From NCBI GenBank assembly GCA_947624345.1, contig CANQJW010000004.1, positions 1-42,331 of the forward strand: a stretch of 42,331 nt of DNA, given 5' to 3'. Of this stretch, positions 26,458 to 35,947 are shown in pieces. A program made the position numbers and the translations under genes. The DNA comes from an uncultured Clostridia bacterium (GTDB taxonomy: Bacteria > Bacillota > Clostridia > Oscillospirales > Ruminococcaceae). Every line of letters begins with the position of its first letter. The stretch's first letter is position 1. A model generated the notes under the pieces. That model made no database searches. It was not told where the DNA came from and saw nothing but the letters and a program-made list of their open reading frames with translations.

Positions 26458-26544
26458 GAATATTTTATATTTTCACAACTTCCGAAATTAAGAACTTATA
26501 TTATAAAATTCACCTATATAAAACAAAAATAAATACTTGTTTAT

Positions 26545-26573
26545 ATTCTAACAAATTTCTAGTTAAATTGCAA
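26545..26573 (-). promoter_or_regulatory. pyrG promoter
   Basis: Minus strand TTGCAA (26573-26568), 17 bases, TAGAAT (26550-26545). The leader is about 125 bases. Confidence 0.65.
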
Positions 26574-26638
26574 GAGCGAATATAACATAATTTAGCTTTC
26601 TTTAATATTTTTCAAAACAAAATCGCATATATTAACAT

Positions 26639-26665
26639 AAGTCCCGCAAAATCAATGCAGGACTT
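26639..26665. terminator. hairpin after proA
   Basis: AAGTCCCGC (26639-26647) and GCAGGACTT (26657-26665) pair with one G-U. The U-rich side (AATTTTCTTT) is on the plus strand, so its strength as a minus-strand terminator for proA is uncertain. Confidence 0.5.
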
Positions 26666-26673
26666 AATTTTCT

Positions 26674-27942
26674 TTATTCTCTTATCTGACCGTCGCCGTT
26701 AATTAAATATTTTGTCGTGGTAAGCTCTTTAAGCCCCATAGGTCCTCTTGCATGGAGCTTTTGTGTCGAGATTCCTATTTCTGCACCCAATCCGAACTCC
26801 TCGCCGTCAGTAAATCGTGTTGAGCAGTTCACATAAACTGCTGCCGCATCTATGCGCCTTTGAAATTCCTCTGCCGAGAAAAGACTTTCGGTTACAATAC
26901 ACTCCGAATGTCCTGTTGAATAGGTGTCGATATGCTCAATCGCCTGCGAAAGGTCATCAACAACACGAATTGCAATGATATAGTCTAAAAATTCCTTTGC
27001 ATAATCATCATCTGTCACAGGCAAAACGTCGTCTCCTAGTATCATTCTGGTAATATGACAGCCTCTTATCTCAACATTTTTGTCATCCAAACGTCTTTTT
27101 AGAACAGGCAGAAAGCTTTCTGCTATATCCCTGTGAACAAGACAGGTTTCAATCGCATTACAAACGCTCGGGCGTGAGCATTTTCCATTATAGACAATAT
27201 CGGAAGCCATTCTTAAATCTGCCGAGCTGTCAACATACACATGGCAGTTTCCGACCCCGGTCTGAATAACAGGTATAGTTGCATTCTCGACAACAGCGTT
27301 TATAAGCCCTCCGCCGCCACGGGGAACTAAAACATCTATATACTCATTCAGCTTCATCATTTCCATAACCACTTCACGAGAGGTATCAGTCACTATCTGA
27401 ATAATATCCTCGTCGAGTCCTGCTTTGGAAATAGCCTCACGCATAATTTCTGCCAATACCCTGTTTGAGTGAATAGCTTCCTTTCCGCCACGAAGAATAA
27501 CAGCGTTACCGCTTTTGAGGCAAAGTGCAGCGGCATCGACTGTAACATTCGGGCGTGACTCATATATTATTCCAACCACACCCAAAGGCACGCTGATTTT
27601 CTGAATTTTCATTCCGTTAGGGCGAACAGAACCGCTTTGTATAACCCCGACAGGGTCCTCTAAATTGGTAAGATTAACGCAAGCCTTTGCAATATTGCGT
27701 ATTCTAGCTTCACTTAAAGTCAGCCTGTCTATCATAGCATCTGACATTCCGTTTTCACGAGCTCTTTGAATATCAATTACGTTTTCTTCGATTATTCTAT
27801 CAATTGACGACTCCAAAGCATATGAAATTTCAAGCAGTGCGTCGTTTTTCTGTCCGGTTGTTGCAACTGCAATGCTTTTCTTTGCCGCCTTTGCTTTTTT
27901 GCCAAGCCGTTCGATATAGCTTTCAAAATTTATAAAGTTCAT
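26674..27942 (-). CDS. proA: glutamate-5-semialdehyde dehydrogenase
   Basis: ProA reduces glutamyl 5-phosphate to glutamate 5-semialdehyde with NADPH, the second step of proline synthesis. The 422-residue protein has the aldehyde dehydrogenase fold, with PLGVVGIIYESRPNVT, the cofactor loop LKSGNAVILRGGKE and the catalytic Cys in RPSVCNAIE. ATG 27942 is chosen because GGAG lies 8 bases upstream; ATG 27948 is only 2 bases from it. It follows proB by 35 bases in the same operon. Confidence 0.94.
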   Translation of the reverse strand: MNFINFESYIERLGKKAKAAKKSIAVATTGQKNDALLEISYALESSIDRIIEENVIDIQRARENGMSDAMIDRLTLSEARIRNIAKACVNLTNLEDPVGVIQSGSVRPNGMKIQKISVPLGVVGIIYESRPNVTVDAAALCLKSGNAVILRGGKEAIHSNRVLAEIMREAISKAGLDEDIIQIVTDTSREVVMEMMKLNEYIDVLVPRGGGGLINAVVENATIPVIQTGVGNCHVYVDSSADLRMASDIVYNGKCSRPSVCNAIETCLVHRDIAESFLPVLKRRLDDKNVEIRGCHITRMILGDDVLPVTDDDYAKEFLDYIIAIRVVDDLSQAIEHIDTYSTGHSECIVTESLFSAEEFQRRIDAAAVYVNCSTRFTDGEEFGLGAEIGISTQKLHARGPMGLKELTTTKYLINGDGQIRE

Positions 27943-27977
27943 ATTCATATCTCCTCACTTACAATTTTCTAAAAACA

Positions 27978-28769
27978 CTAATCACCCGATACAAACCTTG
28001 TTCCTATTTGCTTCCCGTCAAGCAAATCATATAGCTTTTCAGGTGTTTTCCCGTTCATTATAACTGTGTCTATGCCAGCCGTTGATGCAATCTCTGCCGC
28101 TTTGATTTTTGTTGCCATTCCGCCTGTTCCAAGCGTTGAGCCTGAACCCTTAGCGACAGCTTTTATATTGTTATCAATGTCCTTAACTATTGAAATCAGT
28201 CTTGCGTCATCATTTTTCTTAGGATCGTCGTCAAACAATCCGTCAATATCTGAAAGTATGATCAAAGCGTCTGCCTTTGAAACACAGGCAATCGTGGCTG
28301 CAAGTGAATCGTTCTCACCCATTTCAAGCTCTAACTCATCAATAGCAACCGTATCGTTTTCGTTTACTATCGGGATAACCCCCTGCTCTAAGAGCTTGTT
28401 TACCGCATTTTCAACATTTGCCTTTCTCTCATCGAGCAGAATATACTTTGTGAGCAGAAGCTGTGCAACCACGATATTATACTCGCCGAACAGCTTATCA
28501 TACATATACATAAGCTCGCACTGTCCGACTGCGGCAAGTGCCTGCTTTGACGGTGTATCCGACGGCTTTTTTACAAGCCCCAGCTTGCCCATTCCAAGCC
28601 CCATTGCACCGCTGGATACCAAAATAATCTCCCTGCCTGAATTTGATAGATCCGCAATGATTTTAACCAGATTCTCAACCCGCCTGATATTCAGCTTGCC
28701 CGTTTTATGTGCAAGAGTCGATGTTCCAACCTTTATAACTATTCTTTTATTATCCTTAAAATTCTTCAT
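27978..28769 (-). CDS. proB: glutamate 5-kinase, short form without PUA domain
   Basis: ProB phosphorylates glutamate to glutamyl 5-phosphate, the first and usually proline-inhibited step of proline synthesis. The 263 residues cover the amino acid kinase domain only: IVIKVGTSTLAHKTGKLN at the start, ILVSSGAMGLG, the glutamate-binding IPIVNENDTVAIDEL, and GTGGMATKIKAAEIA. The C-terminal PUA domain of the 367-residue E. coli enzyme is missing, as in a number of Firmicutes. The stop is genuine and proA follows directly. The ATG has only a weak AGGGA upstream, fitting coupling within the operon. Confidence 0.93.
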   Translation of the reverse strand: MKNFKDNKRIVIKVGTSTLAHKTGKLNIRRVENLVKIIADLSNSGREIILVSSGAMGLGMGKLGLVKKPSDTPSKQALAAVGQCELMYMYDKLFGEYNIVVAQLLLTKYILLDERKANVENAVNKLLEQGVIPIVNENDTVAIDELELEMGENDSLAATIACVSKADALIILSDIDGLFDDDPKKNDDARLISIVKDIDNNIKAVAKGSGSTLGTGGMATKIKAAEIASTAGIDTVIMNGKTPEKLYDLLDGKQIGTRFVSGD

Positions 28770-28823
28770 TTATTCTGTTTCCCTTTATATTTTATTCGAT
28801 TAAATTACTTCAACGACAATATT

Positions 28824-29801
28824 CTAATTCACCTGATTTATCGGATTTCCGTCAATATAAGCCTTTAAATTTTCTGCAACAATTTTCAAAAGCCGTTCTC
28901 TAGTCTGCTTCGGTGCCCACGCAATATGGGGTGTGATAGTTATATTCTTTGCTCCTCGTAACGGACAATCCTCCCGCATAGGCTCGTCTGCGATAACATC
29001 AACGCTTGCGTGTGCGATAATGCCATTGTTAAGTGCATCAGCAAGGTCCTGCTCATTTATAACTCCGCCCCTTGAGGTGTTTACAAGTAACGATGATTTT
29101 TTCATAAACCTTAGCGTTTTCTTATTGACAAGCTCGCTTGTATCATCTGTCAGCGGACAATGCAGCGTTACAATATCCGATTCTTTCAAAAGCTCTTCCA
29201 AGCTACAATACCTTACTTCATCACCGATATTGTTCTCTCTCTTAAAAGCGTCAACCTTAGAAGATGTTCTTGTATAGACCAAAACTGTCATACCGAATGC
29301 TAAGCTCAGCTTTGCTACTTGTTGTCCGATATCACCAAAGCCTATAATTCCTATCCTCATATCCTTAATTTCAAATATGGGAAGATAGAAATACGAAAAA
29401 AGCTTATAGTTGACCCAATCGCCGTTTTCAACCGTTTTTGAATACTCAGAAATACGATTGAAATAATCAAGTATAAATGCAAAAGTATGCTGTGCTACCG
29501 AATGGGTTGAATATGACGGAACATTGCATACCACTACACCGTGCTGTGTTGCCGAATCTATGTCAACATTGTTGTATCCCGTAGCAAAAAGACCAACATA
29601 TTTTAAATTCGGGCAGGCTTCAAAAACCTCTTTTGTTATCATGCACTTGTTGCATATAACTCCGTCGCTGTCACCTATTCGCTCGGCAACCTCCTCAGGT
29701 TTTGTTGAGCCATAAACAGTAGTTTCTGCAAGTGATGTAATCCCGTCAAGAGAAACGTCATTCTGAGATACAGTTTCAAAATCAAGTATACATAATTTCA
29801 T
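28824..29801 (-). CDS. D-2-hydroxyacid dehydrogenase
   Basis: The 325-residue NAD(P)-dependent enzyme of the D-isomer-specific 2-hydroxyacid dehydrogenase family has the Rossmann motif GIIGFGDIGQQ near residue 150, the substrate-binding NTSRGGVI with its Arg, the DVIADEP motif with the catalytic Glu, and the catalytic His in ITPHIAWA. It resembles glycerate or hydroxypyruvate reductases, but the exact substrate is open. It sits 55 bases upstream of proB and 27 downstream of a small membrane-protein gene, in what looks like one transcription unit; a link to proline synthesis is not established. Confidence 0.87.
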   Translation of the reverse strand: MKLCILDFETVSQNDVSLDGITSLAETTVYGSTKPEEVAERIGDSDGVICNKCMITKEVFEACPNLKYVGLFATGYNNVDIDSATQHGVVVCNVPSYSTHSVAQHTFAFILDYFNRISEYSKTVENGDWVNYKLFSYFYLPIFEIKDMRIGIIGFGDIGQQVAKLSLAFGMTVLVYTRTSSKVDAFKRENNIGDEVRYCSLEELLKESDIVTLHCPLTDDTSELVNKKTLRFMKKSSLLVNTSRGGVINEQDLADALNNGIIAHASVDVIADEPMREDCPLRGAKNITITPHIAWAPKQTRERLLKIVAENLKAYIDGNPINQVN

Positions 29802-29827
29802 CAGTTATGCTCCCATTGATTAACGGC

Positions 29828-30253
29828 TTAATTCCCATCGCCGAGATTGTTCAAATCGCTGTCAAAAGCCCTGTCTAAAACATCGCTGTCCGATATTACT
29901 TCTCTTTTTTCACGCTCTTTTTGCCGTCTATCCAAAAGGTTCTTCTGCTCCTTTTCAGCGCGCATTTTCTCTCTTTTTTTCATATAAGCAATCGCTATAT
30001 CGATTATACACCCTGCTACAAGCAGCAATTCAATTATCTCAAGGGTAAGTATAACCGCCTTGTGTTCAAATGCCAGATGAGTGATAAGAGTAGCGTCTAC
30101 AGCTATTGTCGCAAGCAGATAGCAGATTCTACTTTTTCTTGAATACTGAATAAGCAATACTACCGTTGCAAATATGCAGAATACAATATGAATCCCGAGC
30201 GGCAAAGGTGTGTATACATTTTGTAGACCTTCCTGATTAGCTAATAATGTCAT
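29828..30253 (-). CDS. small membrane protein of unknown function
   Basis: I do not recognise this 141-residue protein. It has about three transmembrane helices (roughly residues 18-37, 44-62 and 67-90), followed by a charged helix rich in Lys, Glu and Arg (about 92-118), probably a cytoplasmic coiled coil, and an acidic tail. There is no cleavable signal. It is the first gene after the promoter at 30313-30341 and is followed at short spacing by the 2-hydroxyacid dehydrogenase, proB and proA. AGGAG precedes the ATG. Confidence 0.6.
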   Translation of the reverse strand: MTLLANQEGLQNVYTPLPLGIHIVFCIFATVVLLIQYSRKSRICYLLATIAVDATLITHLAFEHKAVILTLEIIELLLVAGCIIDIAIAYMKKREKMRAEKEQKNLLDRRQKEREKREVISDSDVLDRAFDSDLNNLGDGN

Positions 30254-30312
30254 TATAATTCTCCTGTTCTTTTGTGATTTATACTTTTATTGTTTTAGTT
30301 ATATTATTTATC

Positions 30313-30341
30313 ATTATACTATGTTTGTCCTCGAAAGGCAA
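30313..30341 (-). promoter_or_regulatory. promoter of the membrane protein-proBA operon
   Basis: Minus strand TTGCCT (30341-30336), 17 bases, TATAAT (30318-30313). Confidence 0.65.
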
Positions 30342-30344
30342 TAG

Positions 30345-30382
30345 TAAAGCGTCCAGAATTTTATTTTTCCTGAACGCTCTTA
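30345..30382 (-). terminator. hairpin after the LRR surface protein gene
   Basis: AGCGTCCAGAA and TTCCTGAACGCT pair imperfectly around an AT-rich loop. It is preceded on the minus strand by the same AAAAGTAAGAGCGT bases seen at 15-28. Confidence 0.6.
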
Positions 30383-30400
30383 CTTTTATATCGTCTTTGC

Positions 30401-32548
30401 TTACTTTACCTTAACCTTCTTCTTACTCTTAAACCACTTGCCATACACTTTCTGCGTCTTGCCCTTTGCGTCCTTGTAAGTCGTATACGCCCTTACCCTT
30501 ACAAAGTATTTCTTCTTGCTCTTGAGCTTCTTGATAACAAGCTTATTCTTCGTGGTCGTCTTCTTGATTGCATCCTTCTTGAAATTCTTCTTAGTGGACG
30601 CCTGTACCTCGTATCCTACTGCCTTTGCAACCTTCTTCCAAGATACTGTTATCTTCTTCTTACCTTTAGCCTTTGCTGTAAGGCTTACGATTTTAGCCTG
30701 CTTTATTGCCTTTTCAGCGGCAGCCTTAGCCTCTGAAGCCTTTTGAGCCGGTGACGTTGTCTTTTTAACATTACCGCCTGTTGGGTTTGTCGGGTTTGAT
30801 GGCTTTGATGGGCTTGTTGGGTCAGAACTGTCTGATGGGTCTGTCGGGTCTGATTCGGACGGCTCGGCCTTCTTTTCCTCAAGCGCATTTTTAGCATCAT
30901 TTATTGCCTTTACTGCGCTGTCAACCTCGTCTTGAGTTGCATCTAAGTTCTTCAAAACAGCCTTTGCGCTTTCCAATGCTTCTGTAAATGCGGAAGCTGA
31001 TTCATCAGTATATTTCTCTGTCTCTATTGACTCTGCATCTGATATAGCGGTTTCTAGTGCGGTTGTGTCTGCCATATAAACATAATTGGCTTCTGTTTCC
31101 TCTGTTGCGTCTTTTAAATATCCTACGTCTCGCAATGCTTTTTCTGTTACGCTGTCTTTGTATATATGGAATTTTAAATTATCGCAATTACTAAATGCGG
31201 AATCACCGGCAGGCTTGTTATTAGGACCCCATATATATCCTTGAAAATCCGCAAACAAATATGCATCTTTAAGTAATGCACAATCACCAAACATTGATCT
31301 AAATCCGTGATTTAAGCTGTCTATAATACCTTCCTCAATTATTACCTTTTCAATTGATGAACAGCCGCTAAATGTTGAACAACTGTCGCTACTTCCATTA
31401 GGTGAACCACTGCTGCCAAGTATTACGTTTTTAGGTATTGTTACTTCTTTTAATGATTTACAATTACGAAATGCACTTCCTTCTATACGCATTCCTTCAT
31501 TTAACGAATTTATTGAGGTGATATTGATATTTTGAAATGCACATTCGCCTATATATTTTACAGAAGCCGGTATATTAAGCTCACCTTCTAATGCACTTCC
31601 TTCAAAAGTGCCATCTCCTATCTTTATAAGAGTGTCCGGTAATTTTACATCCTTTAGCGCTGTGTACTCATCAAACGCGCCACAAGTAATACCATTTGAT
31701 ACACCAACAACTGCAACTATTCCTATTATTCCTGAATCAATTACTACATGTTCTGTTTTCTCTTTATACTTTTCATAATAATCATCATGAATTGATATTA
31801 CGCCTTTTCCACTGAATGTAAGGGTTTTGCTTGCTTCATCCCACTTATATTTTGAACCTACTCCTGCCGGTCCTGAATTATTCGAAACAGGTTCAAGAAC
31901 TGCTGCCTCATGATTTTCTACAGCAGGCATTTCCGCATCATCTTCAAGATACTCAATATCTTCATCTGTCAGCTTCAAATCATTTCTTAATGAATTTTCT
32001 GTTTCGCTGCCCTTAAATACATGCCATTTTATGCCGCTGCCATGCCAAGAGTATATCTTACCATCTGTATCGGAATTATACATAGTTGAAGCGTCGGTTA
32101 TATTTTTTGAATAAACGTAAATATCCTCTAAAATATGATAATCATAAGAATTTCTGTCTAAGCATCCATTTAAACTAGTTAAACTAGGCGGAAACGTAAC
32201 CTTTATTACAGAAAAATAATCAGTGGAATCACCACAGAAAGAAGACTTACCAGCCTTAGTAATACCATCTTCAACAATAATCTCGGTTATACCACTTCTT
32301 AATTTTTCCCAGCCCCAAACCTTACCAGATATAGCGCCATCCTCAGTTTGAGTCACTTCGCCTTCACCGCTTATAATTAAAGCGCTGTCTGAATTTATTA
32401 TCCAACTAGCCTTTTCTCCGCAAGTTCCTGATGTTTTGTATGTAGCATCATCTGCGGCATTTACAACCGACAAACTCATTGCACCCGTAACTGCTGTTAC
32501 TGTCATTGCTACAGATGCCAACAATGACAAAGTTCGTTTGAATTTCAT
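30401..32548 (-). CDS. secreted LRR (BspA-like)-FIVAR-Fn3 surface protein
   Basis: The 715-residue protein starts with a signal peptide (basic MKFKR, hydrophobic core, probable cleavage after VVNAA near residue 32). Residues about 60-485 hold BspA-type leucine-rich repeats (phrases such as LKDVKLPDTLIKIGDGTF and SIEKVIIEEGI). Residues about 490-560 match a FIVAR three-helix repeat (SIETEKY...AFTEALESAKAVL). A linker rich in Asp, Pro, Ser and Thr (about 562-595) leads to an Fn3-like domain (about 620-715) with extreme Lys content, which may hold the protein to the anionic wall in the absence of an LPXTG motif. Function is probably adhesion or binding. It has a consensus promoter and AGGAGG. 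A paralogue's tail seems to be at 1-14. Confidence 0.85.
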   Translation of the reverse strand: MKFKRTLSLLASVAMTVTAVTGAMSLSVVNAADDATYKTSGTCGEKASWIINSDSALIISGEGEVTQTEDGAISGKVWGWEKLRSGITEIIVEDGITKAGKSSFCGDSTDYFSVIKVTFPPSLTSLNGCLDRNSYDYHILEDIYVYSKNITDASTMYNSDTDGKIYSWHGSGIKWHVFKGSETENSLRNDLKLTDEDIEYLEDDAEMPAVENHEAAVLEPVSNNSGPAGVGSKYKWDEASKTLTFSGKGVISIHDDYYEKYKEKTEHVVIDSGIIGIVAVVGVSNGITCGAFDEYTALKDVKLPDTLIKIGDGTFEGSALEGELNIPASVKYIGECAFQNINITSINSLNEGMRIEGSAFRNCKSLKEVTIPKNVILGSSGSPNGSSDSCSTFSGCSSIEKVIIEEGIIDSLNHGFRSMFGDCALLKDAYLFADFQGYIWGPNNKPAGDSAFSNCDNLKFHIYKDSVTEKALRDVGYLKDATEETEANYVYMADTTALETAISDAESIETEKYTDESASAFTEALESAKAVLKNLDATQDEVDSAVKAINDAKNALEEKKAEPSESDPTDPSDSSDPTSPSKPSNPTNPTGGNVKKTTSPAQKASEAKAAAEKAIKQAKIVSLTAKAKGKKKITVSWKKVAKAVGYEVQASTKKNFKKDAIKKTTTKNKLVIKKLKSKKKYFVRVRAYTTYKDAKGKTQKVYGKWFKSKKKVKVK

Positions 32549-32618
32549 AAAAACTCCTCCTAAAATTCATTTTTCCAAACATTTTTGCGAACCGTCGTCT
32601 ACTTATTCGACTGTAATT

Positions 32619-32647
32619 ATAATAACTTATTACCACAAATTTGTCAA
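32619..32647 (-). promoter_or_regulatory. LRR surface protein promoter
   Basis: Minus strand TTGACA (32647-32642), 17 bases, TATTAT (32624-32619). Confidence 0.78.
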
Positions 32648-32718
32648 GAATATTTTTTAAAATATATAGTATTCACAAAAGACAATAAATTGTTGGTTAT
32701 GTTATAATAGATGATAAA

Positions 32719-32756
32719 TTATAAAAACAGCATTCAGAATTTTTCCAAACGCTGTT
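32719..32756 (-). terminator. terminator of the acylation operon
   Basis: On the minus strand AACAGCGTT (32756-32748) pairs with AATGCTGTT (32734-32726, one G-U) and runs into TTTTTAT. Confidence 0.8.
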
Positions 32757-32782
32757 CTAACTCTTTGTAATTATCCATAAAT

Positions 32783-33931
32783 CTATTCCAACAGCCATAG
32801 GTGACCGTCCTGCATAAATTTCTCTTCATTAAATAATACTATCACGGAATCAATCTGCTCCATCTCATTAAGTGTATCAAAAACGCTGGAATTCAAATAT
32901 CTCAGATCCAACATAACAATATTCTCATAATTAGAAGTCAGATATGGAACCATACAATTTGCAAAGGAATCTTTTATTAGCACAAGGCTTTTGCCATTGG
33001 CTTTTCCTGTATGTATTTTAATAACTCCGTAATTCCCCCCGAGGAAGTAATTATACTTATCCTCTGTATCCAGTGCCGATTCGTCATAAAGACTGCTCCG
33101 ATTTTCCTTATCCCCTGAAATATCATATTCAAGCTCGCAGTTTTCGGCCGTAGAAATGTCATACCTTGTGATAACATCTTTCACCGAGGAATAATGGATT
33201 TTGTTAAATGTCGTTCCTCTGAAATCATCACTCACATCAGTTGTTGACAAAACTGTACACGCTTCCATACCCATTGATTCCATAAGCGTCTTATATCCAT
33301 AAAAAGCACCAAGTGTCGTCCAGTGATGATCGGTTTTATAATAAATATATTCTTCGCTATGCTCTTTTAATGTGCCGCTCAGATCAATAAGCACATTTTT
33401 ATCATCAAGCTTATTTTCAAGACGATTTTTCATATATTCGTTCATTTTTGAACTGCTTGCATATAACGGAAGCTTGTTCTTGAGAACGCTCACCTTGCTA
33501 GGGATAAGTGCGATCCTTATATTCTCACTTCCGATGCTACCGGCTGCCATATTTACAAACCGACTAAGATAATGCACATTTTCATTTATTTCTTTTTTAT
33601 CAAAATCCCGATCCTCATACTTTTCTATCAGATACCCGTTATCGCCGTAATAAACGCCGTTTTGCTCTTTTTGCCCCAGAAATTTATTTGCCAGAGAGCT
33701 AACCGTTATGCACTGATCTCTGAACAGAACATGGTCGTTCAAAAAGTCATCAAGACCGCTTTGAAACTTTCCATCTAGAACAGTATTTTTCGTTATCTTC
33801 GGGAATGAGGCAAGCTTTCTTTTTTCAAAAGCCGAATATGTTTTCTTTCCTCCCTTTACCGTGAAAATACCGGTAGCGAAAAGAATAATCAGAAATATAA
33901 TAATTGTAAGTACCTTTATTCTTTTTTCCAT
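32783..33931 (-). CDS. DHHW family protein (AlgJ/AlgX-like)
   Basis: The 382-residue protein has an N-terminal membrane anchor (about residues 5-25) and an extracytoplasmic domain related to AlgJ/AlgX O-acetyltransferase partners. The motif YKTDHHWTTLGAF (D201 to W204) supplies the Asp-His of the SGNH-type triad; LIKDSFANCMVPYL near residue 315 supplies the Ser. The family transfers or relays acetyl groups to secreted polysaccharide, working with an MBOAT protein, which here lies directly upstream (about 60 bases). ATG 33931 is chosen because AGGAG lies 8 bases upstream. It is the last gene of the operon. Confidence 0.82.
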   Translation of the reverse strand: MEKRIKVLTIIIFLIILFATGIFTVKGGKKTYSAFEKRKLASFPKITKNTVLDGKFQSGLDDFLNDHVLFRDQCITVSSLANKFLGQKEQNGVYYGDNGYLIEKYEDRDFDKKEINENVHYLSRFVNMAAGSIGSENIRIALIPSKVSVLKNKLPLYASSSKMNEYMKNRLENKLDDKNVLIDLSGTLKEHSEEYIYYKTDHHWTTLGAFYGYKTLMESMGMEACTVLSTTDVSDDFRGTTFNKIHYSSVKDVITRYDISTAENCELEYDISGDKENRSSLYDESALDTEDKYNYFLGGNYGVIKIHTGKANGKSLVLIKDSFANCMVPYLTSNYENIVMLDLRYLNSSVFDTLNEMEQIDSVIVLFNEEKFMQDGHLWLLE

Positions 33932-33994
33932 TTGACATCTCCTGATGTATCGTGCTTTTATGCCCAAGACAAAATCATATCGCTAAATCTAATT

Positions 33995-35404
33995 TTAGAA
34001 TCTAAAATACAAAAACGGATTATAACTATCTGAAACAATAAATGCAATAGAAACTACCATAACAACAGCCACGAACAAAAGCTCAGCAATACTTCTCAAA
34101 TTCGGTCTATTATTCAACAAAATCCGGCTTAACTTCTTTGGTAATGAGGTAGCGCCGATTATTCCAATCACGATCAAAACAGCATAGCTTATCAGCAGAT
34201 ACGCCGTATGCTTATCAACTATTCCTTGCTTTGCGTGAAAGAATAGTGCCTTGATGAAATCATTTTGATAAACTAAATCATCAAATGCAAATATCGCCCA
34301 GCCAATTAGAAACACGACAATCGTATATAATCTTCCGATAATATTCGGTATTTTTTCAAGAACCTTTTGCAGGAAAAACTTTTCCAGAATAAGAATCACA
34401 GCATAATATAATCCCCAGAGGACAAAGTTCCAGCAAGCCCCGTGCCAAAGGCCTGTCAGCGTCCAGACGATAAGCAAATTGATAATCTGTCTTTTAATGC
34501 CTTTTCTATTTCCGCCCAGAGGATAATATACATATTCTCTAAACCAAGTGCTGAGGCTGATATGCCATCTTCTCCAAAATTCCGTAATGGATTTGGATTC
34601 ATATGGATAATCAAAATTTTCAAGAAAATGAAAGCCCAGCATTCTTCCCATACCAATAGCCATATCGGAATATCCTGAAAAGTCAAAATATATCTGTAAT
34701 GAAAAAGCGAGTACCGCCAGCCACGCCATTGAGGTAGATAGCTTTTCAGGTGATGTTCCGGCGATTTCATCAAAAATCAACGCTACATTATTTGCGATAA
34801 GAACCTTTTTTCCCAGACCAATGGTAAATCTTATGATACCCTGATAAAAATCCTCCAGTGTGCATTTTCTGTTCCGAAGCTCATTTTCTACCGTCTGATA
34901 ACGGACAATCGGTCCTGCAATCAGTTGCGGGAACATAGTAATATAAGTCGCAAAATTGATAATATTCTTGTTCCCCTTAACATTTCCCCGATAGACATCA
35001 ATTACATAGGACATTGCCTGAAATGTATAAAAACTGATTCCGATTGGCAAAGCGATATTCAAAAGCTGTACATTCTTTCCGAACAACAGATTATATGTTC
35101 CGATAGTAAAGTCTGCATATTTAAAAACAAATAGCAGCCCTACATTGATAACAACTGCCGCTATTAACAATGCTCTTTTCTTAGCTGTCCTGTCAGGGCT
35201 TATCCTGTCTATAAGAAGTCCCAAAACAAAATTCAGCAAAATAGAAAACACCATTAACAGAATATATACCGGTTCTCCCCAGCTATAAAAAATCAGACTG
35301 ACTATTAAAAGCCATAGATTTCTCAATCTTACAGGGGAAATATAGTATAACAGTAATGTAACCGGCAGAAATATCACCAAAAAGATCAAGCTGCTAAAAA
35401 CCAT
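33995..35404 (-). CDS. MBOAT O-acyltransferase (AlgI/DltB-like)
   Basis: A 469-residue polytopic membrane protein with about 11 helices. MBOAT motifs are present: YVIDVYRG, TMFPQLIAGPIVRY, FWRRWHISLSTWFREYVYYPLGGNR and the catalytic-His helix LTGLWHGACWNFVLWG. AlgI-type proteins take acetyl from a cytoplasmic donor and move it across the membrane to an extracytoplasmic partner that modifies a polysaccharide. The DHHW protein is encoded directly downstream and the DUF4358-like and SGNH genes upstream, so a surface O-acylation module is likely. The polymer is not identifiable here. Confidence 0.92.
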   Translation of the reverse strand: MVFSSLIFLVIFLPVTLLLYYISPVRLRNLWLLIVSLIFYSWGEPVYILLMVFSILLNFVLGLLIDRISPDRTAKKRALLIAAVVINVGLLFVFKYADFTIGTYNLLFGKNVQLLNIALPIGISFYTFQAMSYVIDVYRGNVKGNKNIINFATYITMFPQLIAGPIVRYQTVENELRNRKCTLEDFYQGIIRFTIGLGKKVLIANNVALIFDEIAGTSPEKLSTSMAWLAVLAFSLQIYFDFSGYSDMAIGMGRMLGFHFLENFDYPYESKSITEFWRRWHISLSTWFREYVYYPLGGNRKGIKRQIINLLIVWTLTGLWHGACWNFVLWGLYYAVILILEKFFLQKVLEKIPNIIGRLYTIVVFLIGWAIFAFDDLVYQNDFIKALFFHAKQGIVDKHTAYLLISYAVLIVIGIIGATSLPKKLSRILLNNRPNLRSIAELLFVAVVMVVSIAFIVSDSYNPFLYFRF

Positions 35405-35437
35405 AGTTCTTTATCCTTTGTCAAAATTAAATATAGA

Positions 35438-35938
35438 TCAAACATTTTTCTTAAATGCCTGAACTGCCCTGCTATTTTTTGACGTATCTAAAATAAACAG
35501 ATAAACGAATTTTCCTTTTGATCCTACTTTTGCATTATCTAAAAGCTGCTTTCCATAGTAAGAAAAATAGTTTGCATTACTTAATTTTTCTTTCTTAACA
35601 TATTTCTTTAAAGCCTTTTTGATTGCTTTAACCTTCTTTATGTTTTTAGCCTTGAATATTGCACAAACATATTCCTGACTGCTGTAAGCTTTTCTTGCCG
35701 CCTTATAGGACTTAAATTTCTTAGCCGAAACGCCCAGAACGGTTGAATACCGGCCGAAGATGTTTTTTCTTGAGGTCTTGATCTCATTGCTTGAGCTTAA
35801 AGGATATGAGCTTCCGTATGATTTCTGCACTGCTGAATAAGCTGATGCATTAGACGCATAAGCCTCAAAGCTTGTGAAAAGAAACAACTGAAATACAAAC
35901 ACAATCACAACTGAGATAGATATAATTCTTTTAAACAT
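35438..35938 (-). CDS. secreted DUF4358-like protein
   Basis: The 166-residue protein has a signal peptide (hydrophobic core about 8-22, probable cleavage near AYA-S at 28). The mature part, with SSSNEIKTSR, an EYVCAIFKAKN strand and KAIKKALKKYVKKEK helix, then a hydrophobic YLFILD strand, resembles DUF4358, a small family often found beside MBOAT/DHHW genes in Clostridia. Function is unknown. It lies between the SGNH gene (9 bases upstream) and the MBOAT gene (33 bases downstream), so it probably belongs to the same acylation machinery. The mature protein is strongly basic. Confidence 0.65.
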   Translation of the reverse strand: MFKRIISISVVIVFVFQLFLFTSFEAYASNASAYSAVQKSYGSSYPLSSSNEIKTSRKNIFGRYSTVLGVSAKKFKSYKAARKAYSSQEYVCAIFKAKNIKKVKAIKKALKKYVKKEKLSNANYFSYYGKQLLDNAKVGSKGKFVYLFILDTSKNSRAVQAFKKNV

Positions 35939-35947
35939 TTTTTCACT

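Noticed and set aside
28066..28803. 245-codon open frame on the plus strand across proB
   Set aside because: It is antisense to a clear proB gene, is rich in Ser/Phe from reversed codons, and has no ribosome site or family motif.
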